A DNA stretch of 64,000 nt, taken from the NCBI GenBank assembly GCA_964019425.1, contig OZ025786.1, forward strand, positions 1 to 64,000. Direction: 5' to 3'. The DNA comes from Flectonema sp. DT1601 (lineage: Eukaryota; Euglenozoa; Diplonemea; Diplonemida; Diplonemidae). Positions 42,047 to 51,770 of the stretch are shown piece after piece. Position numbers and translations under genes: made by a program. Position 1 is the stretch's first letter. Each line of letters begins with the position of its first letter. The notes below the pieces were generated by a model. The model did not search any database, was not told the DNA's origin, and saw nothing but the letters and a program-made list of their open reading frames with translations.

Positions 42047-42593
42047 ATTTTTTGTGGATCTCTGGGGGAGGATTATATGTAAGTAATTTACATTAACGGA
42101 AGAAATCATCTCTTGCGGTACGCCCTTGCGATACGAACCGACGATACAAATCGGCGCTATGTACTGAGACACCTATCAATCTGTTAAGTTGGGAAAAAAC
42201 AATATTTAAAACACATCACAAATACAGGACAATTCACAATACTCCCATTTCACAAGCACTTCACAGCACTCTACCATTCCTCCTACCACTCACAAACATA
42301 CCATCACCAAAGATAAGACTTCGCCGTCTCCGCAGCGACCTTGGCCGCAAACACTGGTGCACGCAACGCATTTGTTGTTTTGTCGACTGGATTTAAAAAA
42401 AAAGCTCCAGAAAAAAGCTCCAAAAAAAAAAGAAAAAACTCCAGAATAATAATAAATAAATAAAAATCTAGAATTTCTATCTAGATTTTTAACCGACCCA
42501 GAGCAAAATAATATTTATATGCACTTCCATCTATGATTAAGGTTGAAAATAAAAAAAACAATAAATGAAATAAAAATAACCTTAATAAAAGAA
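42047..42593. other. Intergenic, A/T homopolymers
   Basis: Probable promoter and leader of the preceding gene up to about 42200, then CA-rich and poly(A)-rich sequence. Nothing else recognised. Confidence 0.5.
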
Positions 42594-43310
42594 TTAAGAA
42601 TAAAATGAGCAGATCAACTTTAAAGAAGACTGAATGTGAATGTGGCGTTGTTTACAACAAGTACACAAAGGACAACAAACAAACATAAGCTGGTTGTGCT
42701 TCAGTTGAGCCGCCATATCAGCGTAAGAGTTGGCCCGAGGGCGCTGGTCGGTGGAATCTCTACCGCTGCGGCGTTCGCGATCTTTGTTGGATTTACCCAG
42801 TTTATCTCTAAGTTTCTGATTTGCTTCTTTCTCCGCGGCCAGTTCCCTTCGTAATCCATCTATGGTAAGGTTGAGCGTCTGCAGTTGCTGCATGATCTCA
42901 GCATTGGAAGGCTCAGAGGGCTGACTAGGGAGTTGTAAAGGGGTTCCAATCGGCGTGTCAATAGGTGTTTTGTAACACTGGCTGTTATTATCCATTGCCA
43001 CATCCCCATCCGACTTTCCCAAGGCCGGGAAATCTTTCTGCGTTGGAAGTGTTGAAGACACAGCATTCACTGTGATGAAGAAGTCATCAGCCCACAGGAC
43101 CGAGCTGGGAGGCGACGTCCGTGCCACTACTATACGATGACTAGACCTCATGTTCGTCTTCGAATTTTTCCTGCTGAAGTGGGTGCAGGTCGAAATTTCC
43201 CAACCATGGCTTTGGAGCCAACTATGGCTTTTACAGATTTGCCATAGTTGGCTCCGAGAAAGGCGGCCCACATGATCACCACGAAGTAAGAGAAGTGGAA
43301 TAAAATACAC
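42594..43310 (-). pseudogene. LINE ORF1-like fragment
   Basis: A 238-residue frame. Its middle has TQKDFPALGKSDGDVAMD, a Pro-rich linker, a short coiled coil (LNLTIDGLRRELAAEKEA) and RANSYADMAAQ, a style seen in LINE ORF1 proteins. The N-terminal ~60 residues look like read-in from non-coding sequence. It is not close to LINE-A, -B or -C and is probably a fragment of a fourth LINE. Confidence 0.35.
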
Positions 43311-43400
43311 ACAAAGTAATTTCAGTAGTTTATGTTTTCTTTATTATCACTCACACTGCTTTAGGACATGGTAGCAAATTACCTAAATGGAATTTCAAGG
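43277..43400 (-). repeat. Dispersed ~120-bp repeat, second copy
   Basis: Nearly identical to 29499-29622 in the same orientation; probably a stranded DIRS terminal region. Confidence 0.6.
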
Positions 43401-43591
43401 CCTGTGTAAGTGCATCATTAGCAATGACTTGCATCTTCTTTTGAAGTACAGTCGGCGGTGCCAATTGTGATAACACTGGTGATAGTAGTACTGGTAATGG
43501 CGGACGCGGTATCTTCACCATCAGCAATATGTACAGGGTCGGTATATTATCCTGGCATATCTTTGGTGGTGATACGGCCCTTATCTCTATC

Positions 43592-44282
43592 TTATTGACT
43601 TTTCCCGGTGTTAGTTTTTGTTGTGGAATTCTCCTTTGCTGGTGACTCTGTTATTGCCAGTGCAGACAAGTCTATTGGAGGAATATCTTTCGTTGTTTTC
43701 ATTACAACGTGGTATTCATATTCCTTCAACAGATACTTCGTCATGATATCTTCTATCCCATTACAATCTGGATTTGGATTGATTATATCAAATCCCTTGT
43801 ATTTAGAATTTAAAGACGATGTAATGTGTGTAGGATGCTCTACGTGACACTATGATGTATGGAATGACAATAATTTCTTGTTCTGTTGGACCTTCTGTGA
43901 TTGTTTTCAGCTGTTCATGGGTTGTCACATGTGTTACTTCTAGTCCCAGATATATTCTTATTGTTTCATAAATAACTATCTGATGAAACCAACCATCTGG
44001 GTTAAATAAGAACATCAAGTTCTCTCCAATTAACTTAAGCTCTTGCTCTGCGAGTCGGAATTGAATCTTAAACATCTTCGATATTCTGATACTTTCAGTT
44101 TTGAGGTGATCTGCTATGAAGTTAACAGTTGCCCAGCCACATTCCCCACTATGAAGTCCTTCTGCTGGTTGTGTGTGCATCGTAATAGGGAATTTATTAA
44201 GACTGTGGGGGGGAACAAGAAATGTGTGAGGGATCGAAAACATAAAGCTGATATCAAACTCATGAAGGGGAATATCAGGCAT
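43592..44282 (-). pseudogene. OTU-like cysteine protease gene, frameshifted
   Basis: ATG at 44282 opens a 159-residue frame. SGECGWATVNFIADHL could hold the catalytic Cys near the N-terminus of a helix; NPDGWFHQIVIYETIRIYLGLEV resembles the OTU core helix and strand, and IIVIPYIIVS followed by THYIVF could supply the catalytic His. The frame ends right after this His, but an adjacent frame stays open for about 70 codons (IDLSALAITESPAKENS) to a TAA at 43592. One base at about 43808 therefore probably broke a longer protein. OTU domains cleave ubiquitin linkages; the assignment rests on pattern only. Confidence 0.35.
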
Positions 44283-44396
44283 GCACTCGATCCTACAAAC
44301 CTGAATCCATTAGACTCGCCGGGCTACACACATGCTCTCTGTTCCAATATTTGGATTGAAAATCTAAGCTGAGAACATACATGGAAAGTAAGCAAA

Positions 44397-44680
44397 TTTA
44401 TTTTCAACTAAATATATACAATGACTGGTAACAACAACAGAGTCCAAGCCTCAGGGAATGCAAGTGTCACAATGACGAATGGTATATCAACCGATGCTGA
44501 CATAGCTTGCCGATTCATATGCATTATTAGAAATCTCTTTGCAGCATGCAGTAGCTTGTAGCCTAATTGGTCTATATCCAGTATTCCCTTTTTCATCTTG
44601 TTATTCATCCTCCTTCTACTGCCTCGCAGATCCTTTAAAACTGGAACAACTAAAGCTAAAATTGTTTGCACCTGGTCCAA
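44397..44680 (-). other. Possible last exon with polyadenylation signal
   Basis: A 90-codon open frame (44680-44408; LGYKLLHAAKRFLIMHMNRQ) is followed after its stop by AATAAA (44402-44397). It has no ATG near its start and could be the terminal exon of an unrecognised gene. Function unknown. Confidence 0.25.
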
Positions 44681-44886
44681 ATGAATGTTAATTTAATAAA
44701 AAGCAAATTTTGATGTACCACAGCACAACTTGCGAGGGATAAAAAATGTTCTTCGGGTAGTGGGTAGAGTAAATAATTTTTTACTTTTTTTTTAGCTGGT
44801 AGTTCTGTTTTGAAAACAATCATCCAAACACACAAAGGGGATTGACTTAATAATCAATAACAGGGATGGCTGAACAAACATCAAAC

Positions 44887-47182
44887 TTAAAACTTCACCC
44901 CAAGTAAACTGGCTGTACTCAGTGTACCTTCATAAAAATCTATTGGGACTTCCTTTCTCAGATGGGCTGGTGGGTTTAATCTCGTGTAAATTGGAGAATA
45001 GTTTTCTTCAAAAAAGGAACGTAGAGAAGGTATTCTATTAGTGTTGGGTCGTTGACATATAACGATGACTAAAACACATTGCGTTTCCACATACTCAAAT
45101 GGTTCAGCTACTACTGCTGTCACTAATTCTGGGGTGAGGGCGTTCAAATCCTTTAACACTTGGATCGGTCCATCCCTTGCGGACAGAGTCACCAGCCAAA
45201 CGAGCGTTCTTCAATTCAGGAACATTGAAACTGTCTTTCTTATAGGGAAGAACATAGATGACAACGTGTTTCATTGTGGTGTATGTTTCCTCGACATTTT
45301 TCAGAAGTTTTGTAATGTCCCCGTGATGGAAGTCTAGTGAGTCGTGACCACTATCAGAAACAGTTGTCTGCAGCATGAATAGATCTGCATTCTGTTTGCC
45401 AGATTTTGATTTTCCATTGACTTTCTTAATGCAGAAGAAGTCCAATCCATGGAAGTTCGCTTTTGTTGGTTTGTATAGGATGTCATTGGTGGGTTCATCA
45501 TCAAAGGTGTAGCTTGAACCTGGCAAGCTTTCGAGTACTTTTACCTGACTGCTAACTTCATACTTAACTACCATCTCAGATTCTTTTTTTATAAAATCAC
45601 GGTAAAACATTGCCTCAAAGAAGCGTCCCTTTGTCCCCTGATCAGTGAGACCCGTGACATAGGTTGCGATATTGTCTCGTTCATGCTGCACAGCATTGGC
45701 TACACACATTTTAAAGACCATGTCGCTGATAAACGTACAACCCTCAGACTCGTCGAGTGCAACAAGCCTATGAACAAACTTAGTGGTTGTTGATGGAAGT
45801 TTCCCAGTCAGAACATTTTCGATAAATCCGATTGTAGCATCTTTCATTGCTTCATTAATTTTGCAGAGTGCATCTTGCTTTTTAAATGAAAGAAGTCGAA
45901 GAACCCCACCAAAGTCCTCAAACTTCGTTCTTAGCTCTTCCTTCTTTTTTTCTTCAGTTGTTGCCTCCAGCTCAAAGGTATCAAGGGGAAGCTTTAATAT
46001 TTCATCATATTGCCACAGAGGTAAGCATGAACCTTGCTCACTATTCACCTTCATGACCTCACTTCCACCTTGGAATCGTGAGGGTGAACCAGCAAGAATG
46101 AGCAATTCCATTCCTTGGAGTTGCTTATCAGGTATGGGTAATCTCTCCGGCATTTCAAACACACCGAATCTTCCTTTTGATGGTCCACAAAATACATCCC
46201 CATCATAGTCTACACAACTGATAGTGAATTGATTTTCAATTCTTGTAATCTCGTAAACCTTCTGAACACCATCAGAAAAGAGAATGGTTTTGAATTCCGA
46301 GAATACTTTCTCCCGCACCCACTGTAACAGTATCCAGAACCGGAAGGCTGTTTTGCCAATGCCCGGGGTGCCAGTGATTTTGTACACTGGAACAGTGTTA
46401 GTTTTCTCCTCCAAATCCTCTTTTATCTTCGTCCAAGCCTTAACATAGCACTCGCGTTGCAGCAGAAATTTAGCCTCCTTCCACACAAGCTCGCCAACAT
46501 CATCTTTGACCTCTAGTGTTGTTAGTCCGTTAGCATCTGTAGATGAATTTGCCATTGCATCCAATAGTTTTTTCATGTTGCTTACACCATATTCAAGTTT
46601 CTGTCTTTTAGTGCCATCCTCGCGTTCGTTGTCGTTGTGTGTTTTCTGTGTTGGTTTGTGAAGACAAGTCTCTCTGAGTCTAACTGTAACAGTAACTTCA
46701 ACTGCAAAAAAACAATCATTCAGAAGCATATCGGTGGTTGAACAATAAGTGACAAAGGGGACAGATCGCCCCTTGTCCGGTAATCAGTAACGCTCGACTG
46801 CAAGAGAACAAATCAATCTGAAGGGCTGTCAGTGACCAATACAAAAAAAGGACGGGACCCGTTCAGACAGGTGACCCCGAAATGCGTTAAACAAAAGTAA
46901 AAGGTATACCTCAGAAGATTTCTTCAACAAGTCAATATAGCTTTTCTCATTCTCCTTCAGTTCCGCTAAGTTCGTGTTCAAGTTGTCGTAATCTTCCTTC
47001 TGGATTGTTTCTTTAGATGTTAGGTCGGTGTTCTCCAGTATTTTTATCCTAATGTTGCGAATGCCATCGAGTTCCCCTAATTCTTTTTCGATCGTTTTAA
47101 TCTTCGTTCTCGTCTCCCTCAAGTACGTTATGATTTCGTCATTCTGTGTAGCAACTGGGACTTCATTTGGTGTAGATGTCAT
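44887..47182 (-). pseudogene. CR-like nuclease copy 2: header, P-loop NTPase, REase-like domain
   Basis: Exon 1 (47182-46910) encodes the header MTSTPNEVPVA plus a coiled coil ending LLKKSSE. Donor GTATAC follows. The main exon starts at an acceptor near 46701. It has a P-loop (ITGTPGIGKTAF), the strand MELLILAGSPSRF seen in Crinkler/RHS NTPases, and a C-terminal nuclease-like block (LDFFCIKK...DLFMLQTTVS...H). The Q-x-T-V-S...H signature is typical of the Crinkler-RHS class. The two exons do not join in frame, so a small exon is missing or a shift has occurred. A further single-base shift at about 45165 separates the last ~75 codons (to 44887). Nuclear DNA-targeting effectors are the known family role. 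Confidence 0.65.
46702..46909 (-). other. Header intron shared between copies 2 and 3
   Basis: From the donor (GTATAC) for about 110 bases this sequence is ~85% identical by eye to the copy 3 intron (51481-51370), including GCGTTAAA and GACCAATACAAAAAAAGG on the plus strand. Similarity stops just after GATTTGTTC on the minus strand. Confidence 0.7.
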
Positions 47183-47286
47183 TGGATTTTTGGGGGGTGG
47201 GGTGTTGTCTGTGGGGAAATAAATTACTAAAACTGTATTAAAAATCGACTAATCGGTGGATACTATATTTGAGTTTGAAATGTGTG

Positions 47287-47331
47287 TCCCGCTCTCCAGG
47301 GTCCCGCTCTCCAGGGTCCCGCTCTCCAGGG
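47287..47331 (+). repeat. 15-bp unit, three tandem copies
   Basis: TCCCGCTCTCCAGGG three times without error. The following 47332-47718 has no gene, only loose repeats of a GTCGAGGC-containing motif. Confidence 0.85.
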
Positions 47332-47718
47332 TCCTGTATCATATATTGTTGTGGTATAAAAACTGCAATCTTAAAAAACCTGGTGAATTCATAAATTCCT
47401 ATTCCTTCACTAAACAGAATTCCAAGGAGTGAACTATGTTTTCCGACATAAACCAGACTAAACTTCTTACCAAATGTGTCACCATCACTTTTGATGTCCC
47501 TTTTTCAGGGATGAAATAGAAAATTAGTGAAAAATAGAGTCGAGGCCAGAAGGTAAAAATAGAAAATAAAGTCGAGACCAAAGGACAAAACAGAACAATA
47601 GTGTCGAGGCTAAAGACACCTCATCGCCCCATCGATCAGATGTTTCCTGTCAATCATAAGTGTGGCCCGTGTAAAGTGAAATACATGTGAATTAATTGTC
47701 AGTATCTGAGATTCTAAT

Positions 47719-49286
47719 TTAACCCATTATGGACGGGGGTAAACCGGCTTTTTGACTTTTTTTGAAAAAAGAGCAAACGGGGAAAAGGGGTAGGGGGGGC
47801 TCGGAAAGGTGATGTGACAAAGTGAACCGCCATTGCCTGCCGGTTAAAAATACACACACATTCACCACCTAAAGGGTGAACAGAATAAAAGAAAACACCA
47901 CCAAAGACAAAAATAAGCTCAGTTCTTATGACTCCTTGCGCCTCTTCAATTTTGATGTTGTTGCGGGTGCAGAGGTCTTCCTCTCAATACAATCTTCCCA
48001 GATAGCACCTCCCGACACAGAGGTGGTGGTATGGGATGCAAATGCCCTCCCCTTTGTAAGGTTGAAGTGGCATTTGCCAAAACAGGGTATAGGACACATA
48101 AAAACCTTACACCCTGGGCATCCATAAATAGTCCTCACTCGAGTTTTGTGATACTTACATTGTCTAGCAGCACCAAGTGTGGCTGGATAGTGCCCAGTGG
48201 TGTTGAATATGCATGGGAAGTGCGAATCTGAGTCAATAGTAGATGTGGTATTGGTTGTCTTGTCTCTCGATGTCCCGTCACTGACGAGTTGCATAGCGAG
48301 CCCCTCTACAAACCATAGTATCCTTACCGCATTTCTTTTGAAACTTTCAGCAAGTAGTCGAAAACCTTTAGATGCCATCGTTTAGTTCGAAGGTTTCTGT
48401 TCGCCCTTGCCTTCACACTATCCATCAGGTCAACACCTCCCATCGTCTTGTTGTACCTGTCTACCTGCACCGGTAGTTTGATCGGCACTTTTACTTTTTT
48501 ATTTTTCTTCTTAACCCGCGAAGTACATCGACATACTGCTCACTTAAGGGAGAGTACTGAAAAGATGCACATCCTTTGAGCCCCTCCACTTTATATGGTG
48601 GATGCCGTGTTGTGACTGAAGGTAAGAAGCAGTAAAATTCTTCGGTCTTTCTTTCACGTCCTCTTTGCTCAGTCGCCCAGGGTCCAGGGTAGCCTTCGGT
48701 TTTGTAACATCAGGAACTCCCTTTCTGTTCCGTCGGACTGTTCCAACACAGTGGAACCCTTTCATCAACATCGAAACAAAGAGTGTGTATGACGAATAAA
48801 AATTGCCAAACGCCACCCAATGTCCTCTTGTTCTTATAAGGTTTAACAAGACTATGAACATAAGAAGCAGGACTGCGTTTGTTAGCAGTGTGGAAAATTA
48901 CATTCAATATGTAGCCTGCCGCTGACCCCGCAAGCACATACAGCTTCATTCTGTATCTGCTACGCTTTCTGGGTTCGTAGACTCTCAATGTTTTGCTTGT
49001 AACTGAAGAACCATTAAAATGTGCAATCTCAGAAAGCATTTCAGTTCACCAACTTCTAGTGACTTCAGAGACTTCTTTTTGTCAATCGAGTAGGCAAGGG
49101 TGTGTCGAATAATCATTTTTAGCAAGTGGTAAAAAATTGATTATTAGTTTTAAATTTCATGAATGAAAACACAGCAAACCACGCCATCCCACCCAAGATT
49201 CGTCGCGAAACGGCCTATTTTCCCCTTAGCGAAAATAAAATTTCAAAATAACCACTGTAGTGGACCCCCCATCCTTAATGGGTTAA
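47719..49286 (-). mobile_element. piggyBac-type transposon, degenerate, with TIRs and TTAA
   Basis: TTAA lies at both ends (47719-47722, 49283-49286). Terminal inverted repeats CCCATTATGGACGGGGG (47723 onward) and CCCATTAAGGATGGGGG (from 49282 inward, minus strand) differ at two of 17 positions. The interior encodes transposase fragments on the minus strand. TTAA target duplication is the hallmark of piggyBac. The element is about 1.56 kb, short for an autonomous copy. Confidence 0.85.
47926..49039 (-). pseudogene. piggyBac transposase remnant
   Basis: Three frames carry pieces in order. RVYEPRKRSRYRMKLYVLAG is the DDE-domain segment after the first catalytic Asp; HWVAFGNFYSSYTLFVSML corresponds to the second Asp region but has Gly where F-D-N-F-F is expected; FHCVGTVRRNRKGVP follows. 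The C-terminal Cys-rich domain is QCKYHKTRVRTIYGCPGC then PCFGKCH. Frame changes near 48835 and 48450 and the Asp-to-Gly change show that it is dead. Confidence 0.8.
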
Positions 49287-49407
49287 CTTCAAAAACCTAT
49301 CACAGCTTCTCAACTGAGTCAATGTAACCCAAGTCATCGTAAACTGTTTGCATTGTTGCGTTGGTCAATTAATTAAGTTTTCTTTTCACAAATGCATATA
49401 TATTGAA

Positions 49408-49761
49408 ATGGCGAAACTAACTGACAACCAGCTACACCGTGTAGCAACCACGCGAGGAGACCGCTTGACATTACAAGTTCTTGTTGACAGTGGTCCCCAT
49501 AAGGTTCCACAAAGAGAACTGGATGCACATAGGATCAGGAAGAGCAGGGGCAAGACTGTCCGCATCGATCTGGATGTCAACACAGCTAGGGGCGAGGGTT
49601 TCCTCGGAACTATCCTTGGGGGAATCAAGAAGGTTGCGAGATCAGTTGTGAAACCTGTAGTTAAGACATTGGCCAACAAAGTTATAGATAAAGTACTTGG
49701 GGAGGGCATTATTGTACCCGAGGGTCATCACTCTCGGTCTGGTTTAAAAAAAAGAACATAA
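49408..49761 (+). CDS. Small basic protein of a Polinton-like segment
   Basis: ATG at 49408 opens a 117-residue basic protein. Its C-terminal half has a Gly-rich, amphipathic stretch (FLGTILGGIKKVARSVVK) like membrane-active or DNA-binding minor capsid proteins. The N-terminal half is Arg/Lys-rich. It lies directly ahead of an adenain-like protease remnant on the same strand, a neighbourhood typical of Polinton/Maverick-like elements. The capsid-associated role is inferred; no family match can be claimed. Confidence 0.35.
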   Translation: MAKLTDNQLHRVATTRGDRLTLQVLVDSGPHKVPQRELDAHRIRKSRGKTVRIDLDVNTARGEGFLGTILGGIKKVARSVVKPVVKTLANKVIDKVLGEGIIVPEGHHSRSGLKKRT

Positions 49762-49779
49762 AAGCTGAACCACTCTTCG

Positions 49780-50345
49780 GATATCAAATTGAGGACTACC
49801 TAAAAGAAGTTGACAAACACTCTCTGGGATATTCATGCGGGATGAGATACCCGCTCAGCTTGAAGAGGCTACCTCATCAACCTAGACTCATCTGATCAAA
49901 ACGGTACCCACTGAACTGGACTCATCGTAACACATCCCGATTCAATCTACTTTGACTCATTTGGTATGCCCCCACCTGAAGAACTAAGGATTAAACCACT
50001 GGTGTACAGTACAACTCAGATACAAGACCTCACATCATCGGATACTATGTGATAGACTTCTTCAAAACTGTCCACAATACCGACTCCTACTACAACTTCA
50101 TATTTAATAAATACGGGGGGTCACCTGACGATAATGAAAAAATGATAAGGGGAGCTAGCATACAAGAATGGCTCGTGTCAAAGCTAGGAAACAAGGAACT
50201 GCATCTTCCGGTACTAACGAAGAAGGGGATAGAGAAGGCTTCTTTTGCAGGACCAAACACAAATCTGGAAAAGAGAGTTAAGAACCTTGATGTAAACATA
50301 ACCCGCTCGCTCGAGGCACCACAGCTCACTTGTGGTAACGTTTAG
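49780..50345 (+). pseudogene. Adenain-like (Polinton PRO-type) cysteine protease, decayed
   Basis: Fragments in two or three frames. N-G-T-H (the catalytic His region) is followed by an in-frame TGA where Trp is expected, then YFDSFGMPPPEEL, the hallmark of adenovirus/Polinton proteases, and TTQIQDL. After a frame change at about 50030 comes GYYVIDFFK and a C-terminal region to 50345. The catalytic Cys expected before GYY is not visible. These proteases process capsid precursors; this one is inactive. Confidence 0.55.
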
Positions 50346-50439
50346 GTAAGCAACTGTTTTCTTTCAATGCAGCAGTTTTATTTTGGCCTTGCATTTCATC
50401 ACATAAGCATCCAATCATACAAAGGGAAATTGACCTAAA

Positions 50440-50712
50440 TAATCAATAACTGGGATGACTGAAATGACTTGAAATTTACTCGCATTGGACATCGAACTTA
50501 AAACTTCACCCAGAAAAACTGGTTGGGGGAGATCAATCATGCATACCGACCAATCTATTGGACTTCTTTTTTTGTTTTTTGGGATGCCGAGTGGGTTAAT
50601 TCTGAGAAATTCAGCATAGAAATGGTTTTCATTAAGTAAAGAAACATGGAGACAGTATTTTGTTAAACATTGACACACATACCAATGACCAAAACAAATT
50701 GCGTTCTTCCCT
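50440..50712 (-). pseudogene. Orphan tail of an REase-type CR gene
   Basis: The nucleotide sequence matches the last ~75 codons and 3' flank of copy 2 (44830-45085): shared plus-strand blocks include AATAATCAATAAC, AACTTAAAACTTCACCC and AAATTGCG. It is broken by several stops. It begins within about 16 bases of the HNH stop codon of copy 3. Confidence 0.65.
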
Positions 50713-50727
50713 GATCTGTTCTGGGTA

Positions 50728-51770
50728 TCACAAGTCCTCAGCCATGTGACTATTGGGTGACTGAGAAAGGTCCGCCGCATCTCGGTAATTCCATGTATCA
50801 CGAGCATTTTCCATATCTATTGAGTTATTAGCAATGCCGCGAGCTAAATGTGAGTGCAGTATACGTTTATGTGGAGCTGTCGGGATCGTAATTCTTGAAC
50901 CATGCCACTTGGAACCGACAACAATCCATTGAGTGTTATCGGCATCCTTGACATGTTGAAATCCCATCCGAAAGTTGTCAAAATTGTGGTGACAGGTGTT
51001 TTTTTCACCATCAGTACCACACAGCACAAAGGCATTTGCAGCATCCCACTGAAACCCATTTTCCTCCGCGAGTTCCTTATTGAAAATTATGTGGGTGACA
51101 GTAGGTTTTGCAGTAGCTCGCTCCCCACAAACAACGCACTCATTGTTGCACTTATCTTGGATGTCCTTTTTGAAATTATCAGAGAGGTTTGTTGTTGACT
51201 GAGATCCTCCTCGGTTAAATAATTCGGCTTCCGGATATTTCTGTATGTAATAATATTTCGCATAAGCTGGTAGATCTCCAAGGGATACCTGTAGTAATAT
51301 TTAATTTAACTCTCGGCAGGTGTTTTCTGTGTATTGGATTTTAGATGACACCCTTTTGTTAGTTTAGATATTTAAAGAACAAATCAATCCAAAGGGCTGT
51401 CGGTGACCAATACAAAAAAAGGTTGGACCCGATCAGACAGGTTTACCAAAATGCGTTAAAAGAAAAAAGTAAAATGTATACCTCAGTAGCATTCTCTAAC
51501 AAGCCGATGTAACTGCTCTTGTCAGCCTTCAGGTTCTTTAAGTCGGTGTTGAGCTCTTGCAGATAGTTGTCGAGACCACCTCTTTTGGCATCTATCCAAT
51601 TTTTACATCCGTTTTGTTTATCAGTGAGAGCTTTTGCATTGAATTCTGCTTGTTGGATCACAACGATCTCCTTAGTGATCTTCGTTATCGTCTTCCCCAA
51701 GAATAATACTAATTCCGTCTTTCTCTGCATCTATCACAGCAGGCTGAACATCAGATGGTGAGCCGGACAT
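50728..51770 (-). pseudogene. CR-like nuclease copy 3: header plus HNH domain
   Basis: Exon 1 (51770-51482) begins MSGSPSDVQPAV and ends LLENATE; one extra base in the interval 51690-51725 puts its start and its coiled coil in different frames. Intron 51481-51289 (193 bp, GTATAC...CTACAG) joins in phase 0 to exon 2 (51288-50728, 186 codons). Exon 2 has VSLGDLPAY, ECVVCGER, THIIFNKEL, FVLCGTDG and TCHHNFDNF: a Cys-x2-Cys plus HNH zinc-finger nuclease. The tail HKRILHSHLARG matches the HNH gene at 31.4-32.3 kb. If the header shift is a sequence error, the gene would be complete. It would be a nuclease effector related to copies 1 and 2 only by its header. Confidence 0.65.
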
